Below the pieces are notes generated by a model that was given only the letters and a program-made list of their open reading frames with translations, did no database searches and was not told where the DNA came from. Position numbers and translations under genes: made by a program. A stretch of DNA of 64,000 bases from Promethearchaeota archaeon (lineage in GTDB: Archaea; Asgardarchaeota; Lokiarchaeia; Sigyniarchaeales; SOKP01), in contig JAHPZE010000016.1 in assembly GCA_019058365.1 (NCBI GenBank), forward strand, positions 1 through 64,000, read 5' to 3'. Below are positions 52,484 through 63,777 of the stretch, one piece after another (the first letter of the stretch is position 1; each line of letters opens with the position of its first letter).

Positions 52484-53635
52484 ATGAAAGAAACTTCCCA
52501 TAGAGTATCTAAAGCTCCAAAATCAGCAATTAGAGAGTTATTCGATCTTGCTTCAGGGCGTCCAGATGTAATTAGTTTAGGTATTGGACAACCAGATTTT
52601 CCCACGCCAGAACCAGCAATACAAGGAAATATTGATGCCTTAAAAAAAAAAATTACGATGTATGCTCCTACAAGAGGAGTTCCGGAATTATTAGAATTGA
52701 TAGAAGAAAAAATGCGAAGGAAAAATAAGATTAATACAAATTGGAAAGAAAATATAATTGTTACTAATGGAGCTAGTCAAGCAGTTACTTTAGCATTTGC
52801 TTCACTCTTTAATCCAGGAGATGAATTGATTATTTCTTCGCCGAATTTTGTTTCTTACTTTTATTGTGCATTATTTTTTGGTGTTAAAGTAATAGAAGTT
52901 AAACGAAACAAAGATTTTAGTCCCAATATTGAAGGAATAAGAAATTCAATCACCCCTAAGACTAAAGCGATGTTAATTAATTCTCCAAATAATCCTACTG
53001 GTCATATACTATCTTCAACTGAATTAAAAGATATTGTTGATATTATTATCGAAAAAGATCTATATTTGATAACAGATGAAGTCTATGAAAATTATGTCTA
53101 TGATGGATTAAAACATATTAGTCCAGCCTCTCTAGATGGTATGTTTGAAAGGACAATTACCGTAAATGCGATGTCAAAATTATTTTCTGCCACAGGATTT
53201 AGAATTGGATATGCAGTTGCTTCAAAAGCTATTATTGACTTAATGGAAAAATTTCATCAATATACAGTAGCAGGAACTAATCATGCTGCACAATATGGTT
53301 TTATTGAAGCTTTAAAAATGGGTATTGGTTTTTTTAAAGAAATTTGGGAGAGTTTTAATGAACGACGAAATTTAGTTTATAATAGATTAAAAGAAATTGG
53401 TTTTAATCTTGTAAAACCACACGGAGCGTTTTATATGATGCCTTCAACTGAAAAATTCAATTTGACAGGTTCCCAATTTTCGCAGAGAATTATGGAGAAA
53501 CAAGCAATAGCAATTGTTCCTGGAAATATATTCGGGTCATTTTCAGATAATATGATAAGAATATCATATGCTACTGAAATAGAAAAGCTTAAGGAAGCAA
53601 TGAACAGAATTGAGAAATTTGTTCTCAAATTATAA
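52484..53635 (+). CDS. Class I/II PLP-dependent aminotransferase (aspartate-aminotransferase-like)
   Basis: The 383-residue enzyme begins in the family manner with SAIRELFDLASGRPDVISLGIGQPDFPTP. Cofactor contacts include the SPNNPTGH loop and an Asp in LITDEVYENYVYDG. The Schiff-base lysine lies in AMSKLFSATGFRIGY. The substrate carboxylate Arg is in NMIRISYAT near the end. The subgroup includes archaeal aspartate and aromatic aminotransferases; the amino-acid substrate cannot be fixed from sequence. It follows small GTPase 3 on the same strand and probably has no functional link to it. Confidence 0.92.
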   Translation: MKETSHRVSKAPKSAIRELFDLASGRPDVISLGIGQPDFPTPEPAIQGNIDALKKKITMYAPTRGVPELLELIEEKMRRKNKINTNWKENIIVTNGASQAVTLAFASLFNPGDELIISSPNFVSYFYCALFFGVKVIEVKRNKDFSPNIEGIRNSITPKTKAMLINSPNNPTGHILSSTELKDIVDIIIEKDLYLITDEVYENYVYDGLKHISPASLDGMFERTITVNAMSKLFSATGFRIGYAVASKAIIDLMEKFHQYTVAGTNHAAQYGFIEALKMGIGFFKEIWESFNERRNLVYNRLKEIGFNLVKPHGAFYMMPSTEKFNLTGSQFSQRIMEKQAIAIVPGNIFGSFSDNMIRISYATEIEKLKEAMNRIEKFVLKL

Positions 53636-54155
53636 AAATACTTATTATAATTACGCCTTCAAAGGTGCCGAAGTTAATGGATTAATCAAATCTATACATA
53701 ATCAACTTCAAATGATGTTTTAGGCAGTACTTCAGCACCCTTACTTATAACAAGGGTAGGTGACTCAAGTCAAAGACCTCCTAGTCAGGAGGAGTAAATA
53801 CAATTACTGCAATTTCTACTATTTTTTCTTCAAATTCTGAATATCCCCAATCCTTATCGGGAACAACTAAAGGAGCAGATTTATTAGCATGAAATTAAGT
53901 TTCTATACTTGATGCCAAATCTCTAAGTATTTAAAGTTCGAAAGGTGCGAAGTTAGATATTTGTAATTTTAAACCTTCTAGGTTTAGATACAAAATATAT
54001 ACATCATTTGGAGAAACCTCAAGTAATTTAGCTTAGATTTTTTTCTAAACATCACCCAAGATCAAAATTTGATTAATTATTCAAAATCCATAAACAAATG
54101 AAAATATTTATATATCAAAATTAGTTATGCCTAAATAACGTTAAAGAAATTTTAG
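53636..54155. other. 520-base region holding a peptidase-gene remnant and flanking short repeats
   Basis: The region contains the decayed M24 fragment at 53692-53892. Near-identical 15-16-base sequences AAAGGTGCCGAAGTTA (53661-53676) and AAAGGTGCGAAGTTA (53941-53955) lie on either side of it. A small hairpin AAACCT/AGGTTT lies near 53982. The last approximately 100 bases should hold the promoter of the hydrolase gene at 54156. No RNA gene was recognised. Confidence 0.6.
53692..53892 (-). pseudogene. Decayed 3' fragment of an M24 peptidase gene
   Basis: On the minus strand this stretch aligns with the last approximately 60 codons of the intact M24 gene at 55165-56367. It matches the VVPGKDWGHL, VEIAAIVF, LVTSKG and VLPKTPFEVDYI segments and ends with its own TAG at the same position. 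It has an in-frame stop where the intact copy reads RPGLGG and a frameshift in the next few codons. No upstream part of the gene is present. It looks like a partial duplication or the remnant of a lost tandem copy, separated from the parent gene by one hydrolase gene. Confidence 0.8.
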
Positions 54156-55064
54156 ATGAGAATAAAGGTGAGGGTGGTAGAGATGAAAAATCAAAGGATT
54201 TCCAAATTTTATAAGGATTTATCCCCGGATCTTTATCAATATCTTGTGGAATATAGAAAAAATCATCCCATAAAGATTATTATGTTCAGAAATAAGGAAA
54301 TAGAATATATTAGCTGTGGAACTGGTGAAAAAGCCGTTCTTACCTTTCATGGAGCACTTGGAAATGCTGAGGGTAATTTTCAAGCTATACAATTTTTTGA
54401 AAAAAATTATAGGGTTGTTGCCCCATCAATTACTAACTTTGAAAGTTTGGATGAATTTAGTGAAGGAATAAATGAAATTTTAAAAAAGGAAAATGTGGAA
54501 AAATGTATATTAATAGGTCAGAGTTTTGGAAGTTTTATGGCTCAACCGTATTTCCATAGAAATTATAAAAATATAGAGGCGCTTATTCTTATTAATAGCT
54601 ATCCTCCAAAAAATGAATGGGTAAACGATTTTAAAAAATACAATAAGGTGCTTAAGTTCATACCGGCTTTTCTATTAAGGAAGTTGATGTCAAAAAAACT
54701 TTTAAAATTAGCCAATGAAGATAAAGAAATGAAAACTGAAATTCGGGAGGAATTTAAGTTTACAATAGCTTTTACAAAAGAAAGGTTTAGTAAAATAGAG
54801 AAAAGTGTCATACTATGTCAATCAATTCTCACTGGTGAATTCAATGGTGAAAAATATAGTATAGAAGATTATGACGGGTGGGATGGTAAAGTTCTTATAT
54901 TTACAGCGAATGATGATAATGGATTTCCTTATCATGAGGAATTAAGAAGCCAATATCCCAATGTGGAAGAAATAATATTTGAGAATGTAGGGCATATGGG
55001 CACTTTACTCAATAGAGATGAATATCATGCTACTTTAAACAGATTTTTGGATTCATTAAATTAA
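54156..55064 (+). CDS. Alpha/beta hydrolase
   Basis: The 302-residue protein has the fold signatures: oxyanion strand AVLTFHGALGNAEG, nucleophile Ser123 in LIGQSFGS, an acid in KVLIFTANDDNGFP, and the catalytic His in NVGHMGTLL. A start at ATG 54183 (residue 10) is as good as 54156 because GAGGGTGG lies just before it. The esterase, lipase or peptidase specificity is unknown. The gene is convergent with the M24 peptidase gene and lies between it and the peptidase-gene fragment, which suggests it was inserted or retained during a local rearrangement. Confidence 0.8.
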   Translation: MRIKVRVVEMKNQRISKFYKDLSPDLYQYLVEYRKNHPIKIIMFRNKEIEYISCGTGEKAVLTFHGALGNAEGNFQAIQFFEKNYRVVAPSITNFESLDEFSEGINEILKKENVEKCILIGQSFGSFMAQPYFHRNYKNIEALILINSYPPKNEWVNDFKKYNKVLKFIPAFLLRKLMSKKLLKLANEDKEMKTEIREEFKFTIAFTKERFSKIEKSVILCQSILTGEFNGEKYSIEDYDGWDGKVLIFTANDDNGFPYHEELRSQYPNVEEIIFENVGHMGTLLNRDEYHATLNRFLDSLN

Positions 55065-55164
55065 AAAAATATTTTCTTTTAAGATTTATATATTTTTATA
55101 GCAATTAGTAACTTTTTATTAAAATAAATTATATTTAATTATTCTTAAGATGAATAAATCAATT

Positions 55165-56367
55165 CTATATATAATCAACTTCAAATGGTGTTTTAGGGAG
55201 TACTTTCGCACCTTTACTTGTAACAAGGGTAGGAGACTCTAGTCGAAGGCCTCCAAGTCCAGGACGATTAAATACTATTGCTGCTATTTCAACCATGTTC
55301 TCCTCAAATGTTAAATGACCCCAATCCTTACCGGGAACTACAACGGGGGAAGATTCATTTCCTATGATGCCTATCGAGTGTCCCAAACCGAAAAAAAGAT
55401 CATTAGGATATCCCGCTTTTTCAGCCACTTTATGCACTTCTTGATAGCAATTATCGAATGTATTTCCCACATACATATTGTCAATAAGAGTATAGCATAG
55501 TTGTTCATATACTTCATTGAACTTCTTAAGCTCAGTGGGACATGATCCAAGAATATAATTATGGCTTAGATCTCCTAGATAACATCCATATTCGCTATGT
55601 AAGTCTACAAGTAACGATTCTCCTTCTTTAACTTTTTTATTTGTCGCAGGTGTGCATCCATTAAATGTCCATGCTGTACGATAACCTGAGCCAATCTCCT
55701 GACTTCCTGTAAAAGTCCATTCATAATTGCTACCTGCCTTTCTCATAGCTAAAGTACCTATTCCCGCAATCTCATTTTCAGTAAATACTTTCCCCTCAGG
55801 GCGTTCATTTAATTCTCTCTTAACAATTTCTTGTCCAATATCAGTGATTTCGGACGCTTTACGAAGCATAGCAATCTCCTCTGGTTCTTTGATAAATTGA
55901 ATTCTCTCGGTTTTATCATTAAAATCAACGAATTCACATCCAGGAAACACTTTCTTTAGTAATTCTGCTTCAGTATATGAGAGCATTTGACCAGTTACAC
56001 AAATATCTAATCCCAATTCTACACCTATTTTGGGAACAGATCCTTTAGGATTAAACACCCCTGCTTTTTTAGCTGCTTTTTCTAGTTTTTTTTCTATATA
56101 AAATACTTTGAGAGGCCCCCATCCACTAATATTTTTTAAATATCCCTCCGCTCTTATTCTTTCTACATCTAGGAGTACCGTAAATAATTCTGGTTCTCCC
56201 ATTCCTTCTTTCGGGAGAAAAAGATAACTTTTCCATGGAACAAAACATCCCGTCAAATAAGTAATAGATTTTACCCTTGTTAGAACACAAAAATCAAGAT
56301 TTAATTCTTCCATCGCCACTTGATATTTTTTCATATGACCTTTCCAATCTACTTTTATATCATTCAT
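55165..56367 (-). CDS. M24 metallopeptidase (Xaa-Pro aminopeptidase/creatinase family)
   Basis: The 400-residue protein has a creatinase-like N-terminal domain (about 1-160) and a pita-bread catalytic domain. The five metal ligands can be assigned: Asp255 in LLVDLHSEYG, Asp266 in LGDLSHN, His330 in LGHSIGI, Glu360 in NMVEIAAIVF and Glu377 in LRLESPTLVT. All are conserved, so the enzyme should be active. The TFEENMVEIAAIV segment differs from the TIEPGIY of classic prolidases, so a non-prolidase substrate is possible. A broken copy of its 3' end lies at 53692-53892. Confidence 0.88.
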   Translation of the reverse strand: MNDIKVDWKGHMKKYQVAMEELNLDFCVLTRVKSITYLTGCFVPWKSYLFLPKEGMGEPELFTVLLDVERIRAEGYLKNISGWGPLKVFYIEKKLEKAAKKAGVFNPKGSVPKIGVELGLDICVTGQMLSYTEAELLKKVFPGCEFVDFNDKTERIQFIKEPEEIAMLRKASEITDIGQEIVKRELNERPEGKVFTENEIAGIGTLAMRKAGSNYEWTFTGSQEIGSGYRTAWTFNGCTPATNKKVKEGESLLVDLHSEYGCYLGDLSHNYILGSCPTELKKFNEVYEQLCYTLIDNMYVGNTFDNCYQEVHKVAEKAGYPNDLFFGLGHSIGIIGNESSPVVVPGKDWGHLTFEENMVEIAAIVFNRPGLGGLRLESPTLVTSKGAKVLPKTPFEVDYI

Positions 56368-56496
56368 GATAAAACTCTCTTTAATTATTCAAATAATAAT
56401 ATTTAGATAATGTCTCTAATAAAATTTTACAAAATTAATAGAGAATTAGATATGCAAAATATGGATATAATTAAAAATATATTATAGAAATTTTAA

Positions 56497-58830
<2,334 letters not shown>

Positions 58831-58847
58831 TTATAATAAAGTAATTA

Positions 58848-59657
58848 TTAGAGATCTTCATTAATTTGGATGTTTAAATTATGTTCTAAATAAAATTTAA
58901 ATGATTTTGATATCTCTGGTTCGTTTAGAGTTCTATTTTTATTTAGTTTCACATAATTTTTTCTTAATTTAATAATTCTCTTTTTCAATGGTAAATACCT
59001 TGAGAGATGTAAAAGTCTTCCTACGTAAATCCTTGTAATTTTATCAAGATTTTCATTATCCAAATTTGAAATTTCGCTCTCAAATTCTAAGGATTTAAGT
59101 TCAAATTTTTTATTATCCCTTTTTATAAGGATGTTCTCTAAAAAATCCTCTACTAAAGGGTTTAGCTCTGCCATTTGTGAAAGATCATATACTGCATCCG
59201 TAACATCCCACTTATATCTATTAAAATTATCAAATTTTTCATGAATTTTTTTAATAACCATATTTGGAATAGGTTCCCCTCTTTTTTCATTCCACTTCAA
59301 ACAAATTTCAATGGGAGTAGCTATATGAATAATAAAAAAAAAAATCTTGAGCGTTTCGGCAATATCTCTTAAATCATGTCTCATACTGGAGTAATAGTTT
59401 AAATCATCGCTAATTACTATGTGCCCCTTTTCTAATTCACTTTTTATTTTTTTAAGGTTCTCTTTTCTAATGATGTATTCTTTTTCATAATCAAATTTAT
59501 CTTCAGACAATTTTTGTCTTATTATATCAGGATCAATGATTTTAACATCTAAATTATTATATCTTTTTTTAATTGCAGACTTTAATAATTTTGCAAAGGT
59601 ACTTTTACCAGAAGCAGGTAATCCTACTAAACAGATTAAAAAATTTTGGTTATCCAA
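58848..59657 (-). CDS. pstK: L-seryl-tRNA(Sec) kinase-like protein (PSTK)
   Basis: The 269-residue P-loop kinase has Walker A GLPASGKST (12-20). A helix with the acidic catalytic residue lies in IDPDIIRQKL, and the family-typical VISDDLNYYSSMRHDLRDIA lies near 80-99. It is followed by HIATPIEICLKWNEKRGEPIPNMVI. The DDLNYY-SMR motif and the R-G-x-P-x-P loop are those of archaeal and eukaryotic PSTK. That enzyme phosphorylates Ser-tRNA(Sec) before SepSecS makes selenocysteine. KTI12, the Elongator partner, is the main alternative in the same superfamily. Lokiarchaeota have been reported to use selenocysteine. SepSecS, SelB and tRNA-Sec are not in this window. Confidence 0.68.
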   Translation of the reverse strand: MDNQNFLICLVGLPASGKSTFAKLLKSAIKKRYNNLDVKIIDPDIIRQKLSEDKFDYEKEYIIRKENLKKIKSELEKGHIVISDDLNYYSSMRHDLRDIAETLKIFFFIIHIATPIEICLKWNEKRGEPIPNMVIKKIHEKFDNFNRYKWDVTDAVYDLSQMAELNPLVEDFLENILIKRDNKKFELKSLEFESEISNLDNENLDKITRIYVGRLLHLSRYLPLKKRIIKLRKNYVKLNKNRTLNEPEISKSFKFYLEHNLNIQINEDL

Positions 59658-59669
59658 TAAAGAAATCGC

Positions 59670-59963
59670 CTAAATTGTATTAATACTTATATTCTTTATT
59701 AATTCTCGCTTTTGTTGTCTTGAAAAAGCTTTTATTTGTAATTCTCTTTGCATTGCTTCCTTTCTACTTCGATAAGATTCGAAATATTTTAACTCAATTT
59801 TTTTCTTACCCTTACAGAATTTAGCACCCATCCCACTTCGATGTTCATGCCATCTCCTATAAAGATTATTGGTGTATCCCGTGTAGTAACTTCTTTTTCC
59901 AGTCTTAGCAATAACTTCTAAAATATAAACATAGTATACATTCATATAAAATCCTCTATGCAA
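59670..59963 (-). CDS. GIY-YIG domain protein (UPF0213/YhbQ-like)
   Basis: The 97-residue protein is a single GIY-YIG domain: YYVYILEVIAKTG, then YYTGYTNNLYRRWHEHRSGMGAKF with the conserved Arg and His. The later Glu lies in RKEAMQRELQIK. This is the small stand-alone class annotated as putative endonuclease. The methionine in MNVYYVYIL (residue 7) is the likelier start. It lies 12 bases from the PSTK gene on the same strand and may be co-transcribed. Confidence 0.85.
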   Translation of the reverse strand: MHRGFYMNVYYVYILEVIAKTGKRSYYTGYTNNLYRRWHEHRSGMGAKFCKGKKKIELKYFESYRSRKEAMQRELQIKAFSRQQKRELIKNISINTI

Positions 59964-60157
59964 TAAATCAACATTGTATTATTTATTTTTTTAGGCGATC
60001 TCTATAAATTTAGTTTAATTTTACAAGCATGCCTTCAAATATTTATTATATATATTACGATATCATAATTGATTAATTAAGAAAATAAGAATTAAATTTT
60101 TAATAATAAACGATTATTTAATTATTAAGATTCAAATTAGATGCCAAATTAGAACCT

Positions 60158-60793
60158 ATGCCAAACGGGATCTTTTTAATTCGATGGGATATAGTTGAGG
60201 GGGGAATGATTCATTTAAAATATCCAGAAGCCCTAGAGATCCCAGATCCAGTTGTTCAACAAATAACAATATCGCATAACTTTACTGAATCTTATATTAT
60301 TACAGAAGAGAAAAATTGGAACTCAGTTTCTTATTATAATGAACATAAGGAAATGATACTTGTTTTAGTTTTAAGTAAATATGATGATGGTAATGATTAT
60401 TTAGAAATTCTTGAAAAATTTAATCAAGAAATTGAAAAAGAAACAGACGAAGAAAAATTAAAAGAACATCTGGAAAGTATGTTTCTTATCAGTTTGGATG
60501 CATTCCGAACCACTGATGAAGTTATTACAAAATTAAGTAATGAAGTTGCCTTTTTGAAAACACGAGAATATGATTATGACGTTAAATTCGATTATATCAC
60601 AAAATCAAATCACTTATCAGTGAAAAGTAAAATATTATTTTTGTTAGCAATAAAAGATACAGTAAAGTTAGAAGATTTTAAACGAGTGATAAACACAAAC
60701 AAACGATGGTTATTAAATGTTCTTGAAACGCTTGTAAAAAATGAAGTTATAGGATACAACTCTGAGAAAAATTTTTATTTTTTGAGGATATGA
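60158..60793 (+). CDS. Longin-like N-terminal domain with C-terminal winged helix
   Basis: The 211-residue protein opens GIFLIRWDIVEGGMIHLKYPE, a longin/roadblock-type strand pair. It continues PVVQQITISHNFTES, NSVSYYNEHKEMILVLVLSKYDD and a long helical span. The last 60 residues (about 150-211) look like a winged helix: SVKSKILFLLAIKDTVKLEDFKRVINTNKRWLLNVLETLVKNEVIGYN. The combination suggests a regulator that couples a protein-interaction domain to DNA or RNA binding. I recognise this as an Asgard-type architecture from pattern only. Its stop overlaps the acylphosphatase start (ATGA), so the two are co-translated. Confidence 0.6.
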   Translation: MPNGIFLIRWDIVEGGMIHLKYPEALEIPDPVVQQITISHNFTESYIITEEKNWNSVSYYNEHKEMILVLVLSKYDDGNDYLEILEKFNQEIEKETDEEKLKEHLESMFLISLDAFRTTDEVITKLSNEVAFLKTREYDYDVKFDYITKSNHLSVKSKILFLLAIKDTVKLEDFKRVINTNKRWLLNVLETLVKNEVIGYNSEKNFYFLRI

Positions 60794-61074
60794 ATGAATC
60801 TAAGATAAAAGTTAAAGTATTTGGATATGTTCAAGGCGTTTTTTTTCGTTATACTACTCGAAAATTTGCTCGAAATTTAGGTTTAACGGGATATGTTAAA
60901 AATATGCCAGATGGAACCGTCTATATCGAAGCAGAAGGGGCTAAAGATAAATTAAATGAACTTTTAGAATTTTCTAAACATGGACCTAAGTATGCTAGAG
61001 TAGAAAAAGTTGAATATGAATATTCACAGCCAACAAATGAATTCAAGGAATTTGATTACATGATTGAATACTAA
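60790..61074 (+). CDS. acyP: Acylphosphatase
   Basis: The 94-residue protein is a complete acylphosphatase, which hydrolyses carboxyl-phosphate bonds such as acetyl phosphate. The phosphate-binding loop GYVQGVFFRYTTRK carries the catalytic Arg, and the catalytic Asn is in GYVKNMPDGTVYIEAEG. The closing strand ends FKEFDYMIEY. Length matches the family. It overlaps the upstream longin-like gene by four bases. Confidence 0.94.
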   Translation: MNESKIKVKVFGYVQGVFFRYTTRKFARNLGLTGYVKNMPDGTVYIEAEGAKDKLNELLEFSKHGPKYARVEKVEYEYSQPTNEFKEFDYMIEY

Positions 61075-61160
61075 TTTTTCTGAAGAAATTTGATAAAAAC
61101 ATCGAAGATAATATCTTAGTAACACTTTCTTTCAAAAAGGACGGTTTAAATTCTTTATTT

Positions 61161-61499
61161 ATGTCGGTTTTCTTAAAACGAAATGAATATTTAAAGATGT
61201 TCCAAACATTAAACCATAATAAAATTAGATTTCAAACACCTTTAATTCTAAGAATGTTTGGTGCTTTGAATAAAATAAACATGAGAAATGAAAATAGGTA
61301 TATAATATGTAATTTCCTTGACCAATATAGTGATAAAATAGGTCTCAACATAGATATTTATGAGAGTAATAATAATAAATCTCTTAATCAACTACTTCTA
61401 TTAGCACTTAACAAAGCTAAAGAATTTAATTTGGTTGAAGTATTATATAATGAATACATTAATTCTATTAATGCTATTAACACAAAGAAATCTATTTGA
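61161..61499 (+). CDS. Hypothetical 112-residue protein
   Basis: The protein begins MSVFLKRNEYLKMFQTLNH at ATG 61161. It is helix-rich, basic in its first half, with no membrane segment, cysteine pair or known motif. It lies 86 bases after the acylphosphatase gene on the same strand and ends about 80 bases before the convergent TBP gene. Codon use looks like its neighbours. It is plausible as a gene, but nothing more can be said. Confidence 0.45.
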   Translation: MSVFLKRNEYLKMFQTLNHNKIRFQTPLILRMFGALNKINMRNENRYIICNFLDQYSDKIGLNIDIYESNNNKSLNQLLLLALNKAKEFNLVEVLYNEYINSINAINTKKSI

Positions 61500-61579
61500 A
61501 AATCTTTTTTGAATTTCCATTAGACAGGATTAGTTAAGCAAAAAAATAAAATTATATAATTAATAGGGATAAAAATTTT

Positions 61580-62257
61580 TTAGATGAAAGTGATATCTTG
61601 ATATTCTGAGTCTCCAATATCTTTTCTTGCTACTCCTAATTCTCTAACTTGTTGATTTAGTTTTAATACTGCATCTCTTACTATTTCTTTTTGTTTTGCA
61701 CCCGTGCATACGATCCTTCCAGTTGAAAAAATTAGAAATACTGTTTTAGGATCTTGCATACGGTAAATTAAACCCGGAAAAACTTCTGGTTCATACATAG
61801 CATATTCCATTACAATTGCCGCCATATTAAGATCAATATTTGTATGGAGATCGCCAGATGCTACTATATTTTGAATTGTGATTTCTGGATTAGATAATTT
61901 TATACCTGCTTTTCTAATGTTCTTTACTACTTTATCAACAACTCTTTCTGCTTCTGCTGCTTGTCTAAGACCCGTAACTACCATTTTCCCCGTAGAAAAT
62001 ATCAAAATTGTAGCACGAGGTTTTTCAATTCTCATTACTAAACCGGGAAAACGTTCAGGATTATATTCAACCTCTGCATGCCTTCTTGCTATTTGATTAA
62101 GATCAATTTTTTCTGTAATCTCTACTACGACTGTTGCAACGACATTCTCTATTTTATAATCTAAATCAGTTTCATAATCATATTCTTCTTTTTCCTCTTC
62201 TTCCCCTTCTTCATCAAATTCATCTTCAAATTCGTCATCAAATTCTTCATCTGACAT
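61580..62257 (-). CDS. tbp: TATA-binding protein (TBP) with acidic N-terminal tail
   Basis: TBP binds the TATA box and with TFB recruits RNA polymerase. The 225-residue protein has the two pseudo-symmetric repeats. The first runs about 35-125 (YKIENVVATVVVE to RATILIFSTGKMVVTG) and the second about 126-215 (ITIQNIVASGDLH to TVFLIFSTGRIVCTG). The DNA-intercalating Phe pattern and the IENVVA and IQNIVA strands are intact. About 30 residues at the N-terminus are almost all Glu and Asp. Most archaeal TBPs lack an N-terminal extension and instead have an acidic tail at the C-terminus. The second half ends normally. Confidence 0.96.
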   Translation of the reverse strand: MSDEEFDDEFEDEFDEEGEEEEKEEYDYETDLDYKIENVVATVVVEITEKIDLNQIARRHAEVEYNPERFPGLVMRIEKPRATILIFSTGKMVVTGLRQAAEAERVVDKVVKNIRKAGIKLSNPEITIQNIVASGDLHTNIDLNMAAIVMEYAMYEPEVFPGLIYRMQDPKTVFLIFSTGRIVCTGAKQKEIVRDAVLKLNQQVRELGVARKDIGDSEYQDITFI

Positions 62258-62489
62258 GATAATATTAAGTGATAATTATGATTTGGAAATTATAAAATTA
62301 AAATATTCTTTATTACAAGGTTTCCTTGTTAATTTTATTTAAATAAATCTTCCTTTATAAAGGTGGTAGATTTAAAAAAGATTACTGCTAAAATCACAAA
62401 ATTTTGATAGTTGATATTTTATTTGCAAATATTTCTTCTTAAAAAATTAATATAGGAAAAGAAACTATCTAAAATTTTTTTAATGATTT

Positions 62490-63008
62490 TTAAGCATTTG
62501 AAATCTTATCTATAATTTTACTTGACAGCTCAATGAATGCTTCTTCGACATTTTGACCAGTTTTCGCAGAAGTAATAATGATTCCTAAATTATTAACTGT
62601 AGCATATTCTTTTGATTCACTTTCAGTTATTTTAATTTGATTTTTCAAATCAGATTTATTTCCTATTAATATTATAGGAGCATCATCTCTAGCTTCTCTA
62701 AAACTTTGAACCCATTCATCAAGTTTATCATAAGATTTTTTATTCGTCATATCAAAAACCAGAAGCGCACCATTGGCACCTTCCAAATAGAGCTTTCTAA
62801 GAGATTTAAAAGATTCTTGTCCGCCTAGATCCCAGATTTGAGCAGATACACTGCCATATTTGTCAAGTTCCATATCCTTTTTTAAAAGATTCACTCCTAG
62901 GGTACTTTTATAATTTTCTCTGAACTTATTCTCGATAAATCTATAAACTAATGACGTTTTACCTACATTTGCTTCTCCAAGAAGCACTAATTTTATAATA
63001 TATGACAT
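62490..63008 (-). CDS. Ras-like small GTPase 4
   Basis: The 172-residue protein is compact. It has GEANVGKTS (11-19), STLG (switch I), WDLGGQE with the catalytic Gln, NKSD (126-129 region) and TSAK near 150. WDLGGQ with Gly in place of Ala differs from the three GTPases at 49.5-52.4 kb, so it belongs to another subgroup. There is no lipidation motif. The next gene upstream on the same strand is a V4R protein 232 bases away, echoing the V4R-like gene in the other GTPase cluster. Confidence 0.92.
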   Translation of the reverse strand: MSYIIKLVLLGEANVGKTSLVYRFIENKFRENYKSTLGVNLLKKDMELDKYGSVSAQIWDLGGQESFKSLRKLYLEGANGALLVFDMTNKKSYDKLDEWVQSFREARDDAPIILIGNKSDLKNQIKITESESKEYATVNNLGIIITSAKTGQNVEEAFIELSSKIIDKISNA

Positions 63009-63240
63009 ATAATGAACCCTTTTTATTAATTTGGCTTAATTAATCAATTAAATAGAAATTAATTTCAATATTTTGGTTTTATACCAATAAAATAATAAAA
63101 TTACAATTTTAATTTATATTCAAAATATAGTTTATACTTATTAATAATTTTCTAATAACATTTTAAAATTAATTTGAACACTTTTATTAGAGTCAATGAC
63201 TTTTCCTAAAAAAATAGTAGCAAAAAAATAAGTTATAGAA

Positions 63241-63720
63241 TTAATCCTTCTGGAAAACGAGCATAAAAGTACAGTAATTCTCACCGGTTTGTAAACTACA
63301 TCCGAGTTCTTGAGCAAAACAATGACGATCACTTAGTTTTTCCACAACACCTGCTAACAATCCAGCTTCAAATGAACAGAAGCTTCCTGCAGTTTTAATT
63401 CCTTTTTTAATTAGATCTTTTATAGATGAATGGTCTTTTAGTTTTAATTGTATAATTTCATCTGTACTTTCAGTTATCTCAACTGATCCAAGATTAAATT
63501 CGTTAATAATTCGCTTTAATTCCTCCGGAATTTGATATATATCCTTAACGGTCTTAATCTTTAAGGTACTTCCTAATTCATGTCCTAAATAGTAAAAAAT
63601 TGCCTCTAGTTGGTGACCTAATGCTAATAAAGCACCAACTTTCATATCTCCAATTGATTTGCCCTCTTTTAAATTTTTTCTCATTTGGGCTAGTATTTTA
63701 GAGAGTAATTGCCTATCCAT
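63241..63720 (-). CDS. V4R (4-vinyl reductase-type) domain protein
   Basis: The 159-residue protein has the V4R pattern. A helix contains GALLALGHQLEAIFYYLGHELG. Then come VEITESTDEIIQLKLKDHSS and the conserved end GSFCSFEAGLLAGVVEKL, followed by ELGCSLQTGENYCTFMLVF. Its cysteines are in the places typical of the family. V4R domains are found in bacteriochlorophyll enzymes and in hydrocarbon-sensing regulators and bind small hydrophobic ligands. No other domain is attached. It may supply ligand sensing to the small GTPase downstream, which is inference from neighbourhood. Confidence 0.82.
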   Translation of the reverse strand: MDRQLLSKILAQMRKNLKEGKSIGDMKVGALLALGHQLEAIFYYLGHELGSTLKIKTVKDIYQIPEELKRIINEFNLGSVEITESTDEIIQLKLKDHSSIKDLIKKGIKTAGSFCSFEAGLLAGVVEKLSDRHCFAQELGCSLQTGENYCTFMLVFQKD

Positions 63721-63777
63721 TAATGTTCACTTTATTTTAATATATATTTTATTTTATTTTTTATTTTTATTTTAAAA

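Noticed and set aside
58848-59657. Selenoprotein genes near the PSTK-like gene
   Set aside because: No gene here appears interrupted by an in-frame TGA with a hairpin after it, and no recognised selenoprotein family is present.
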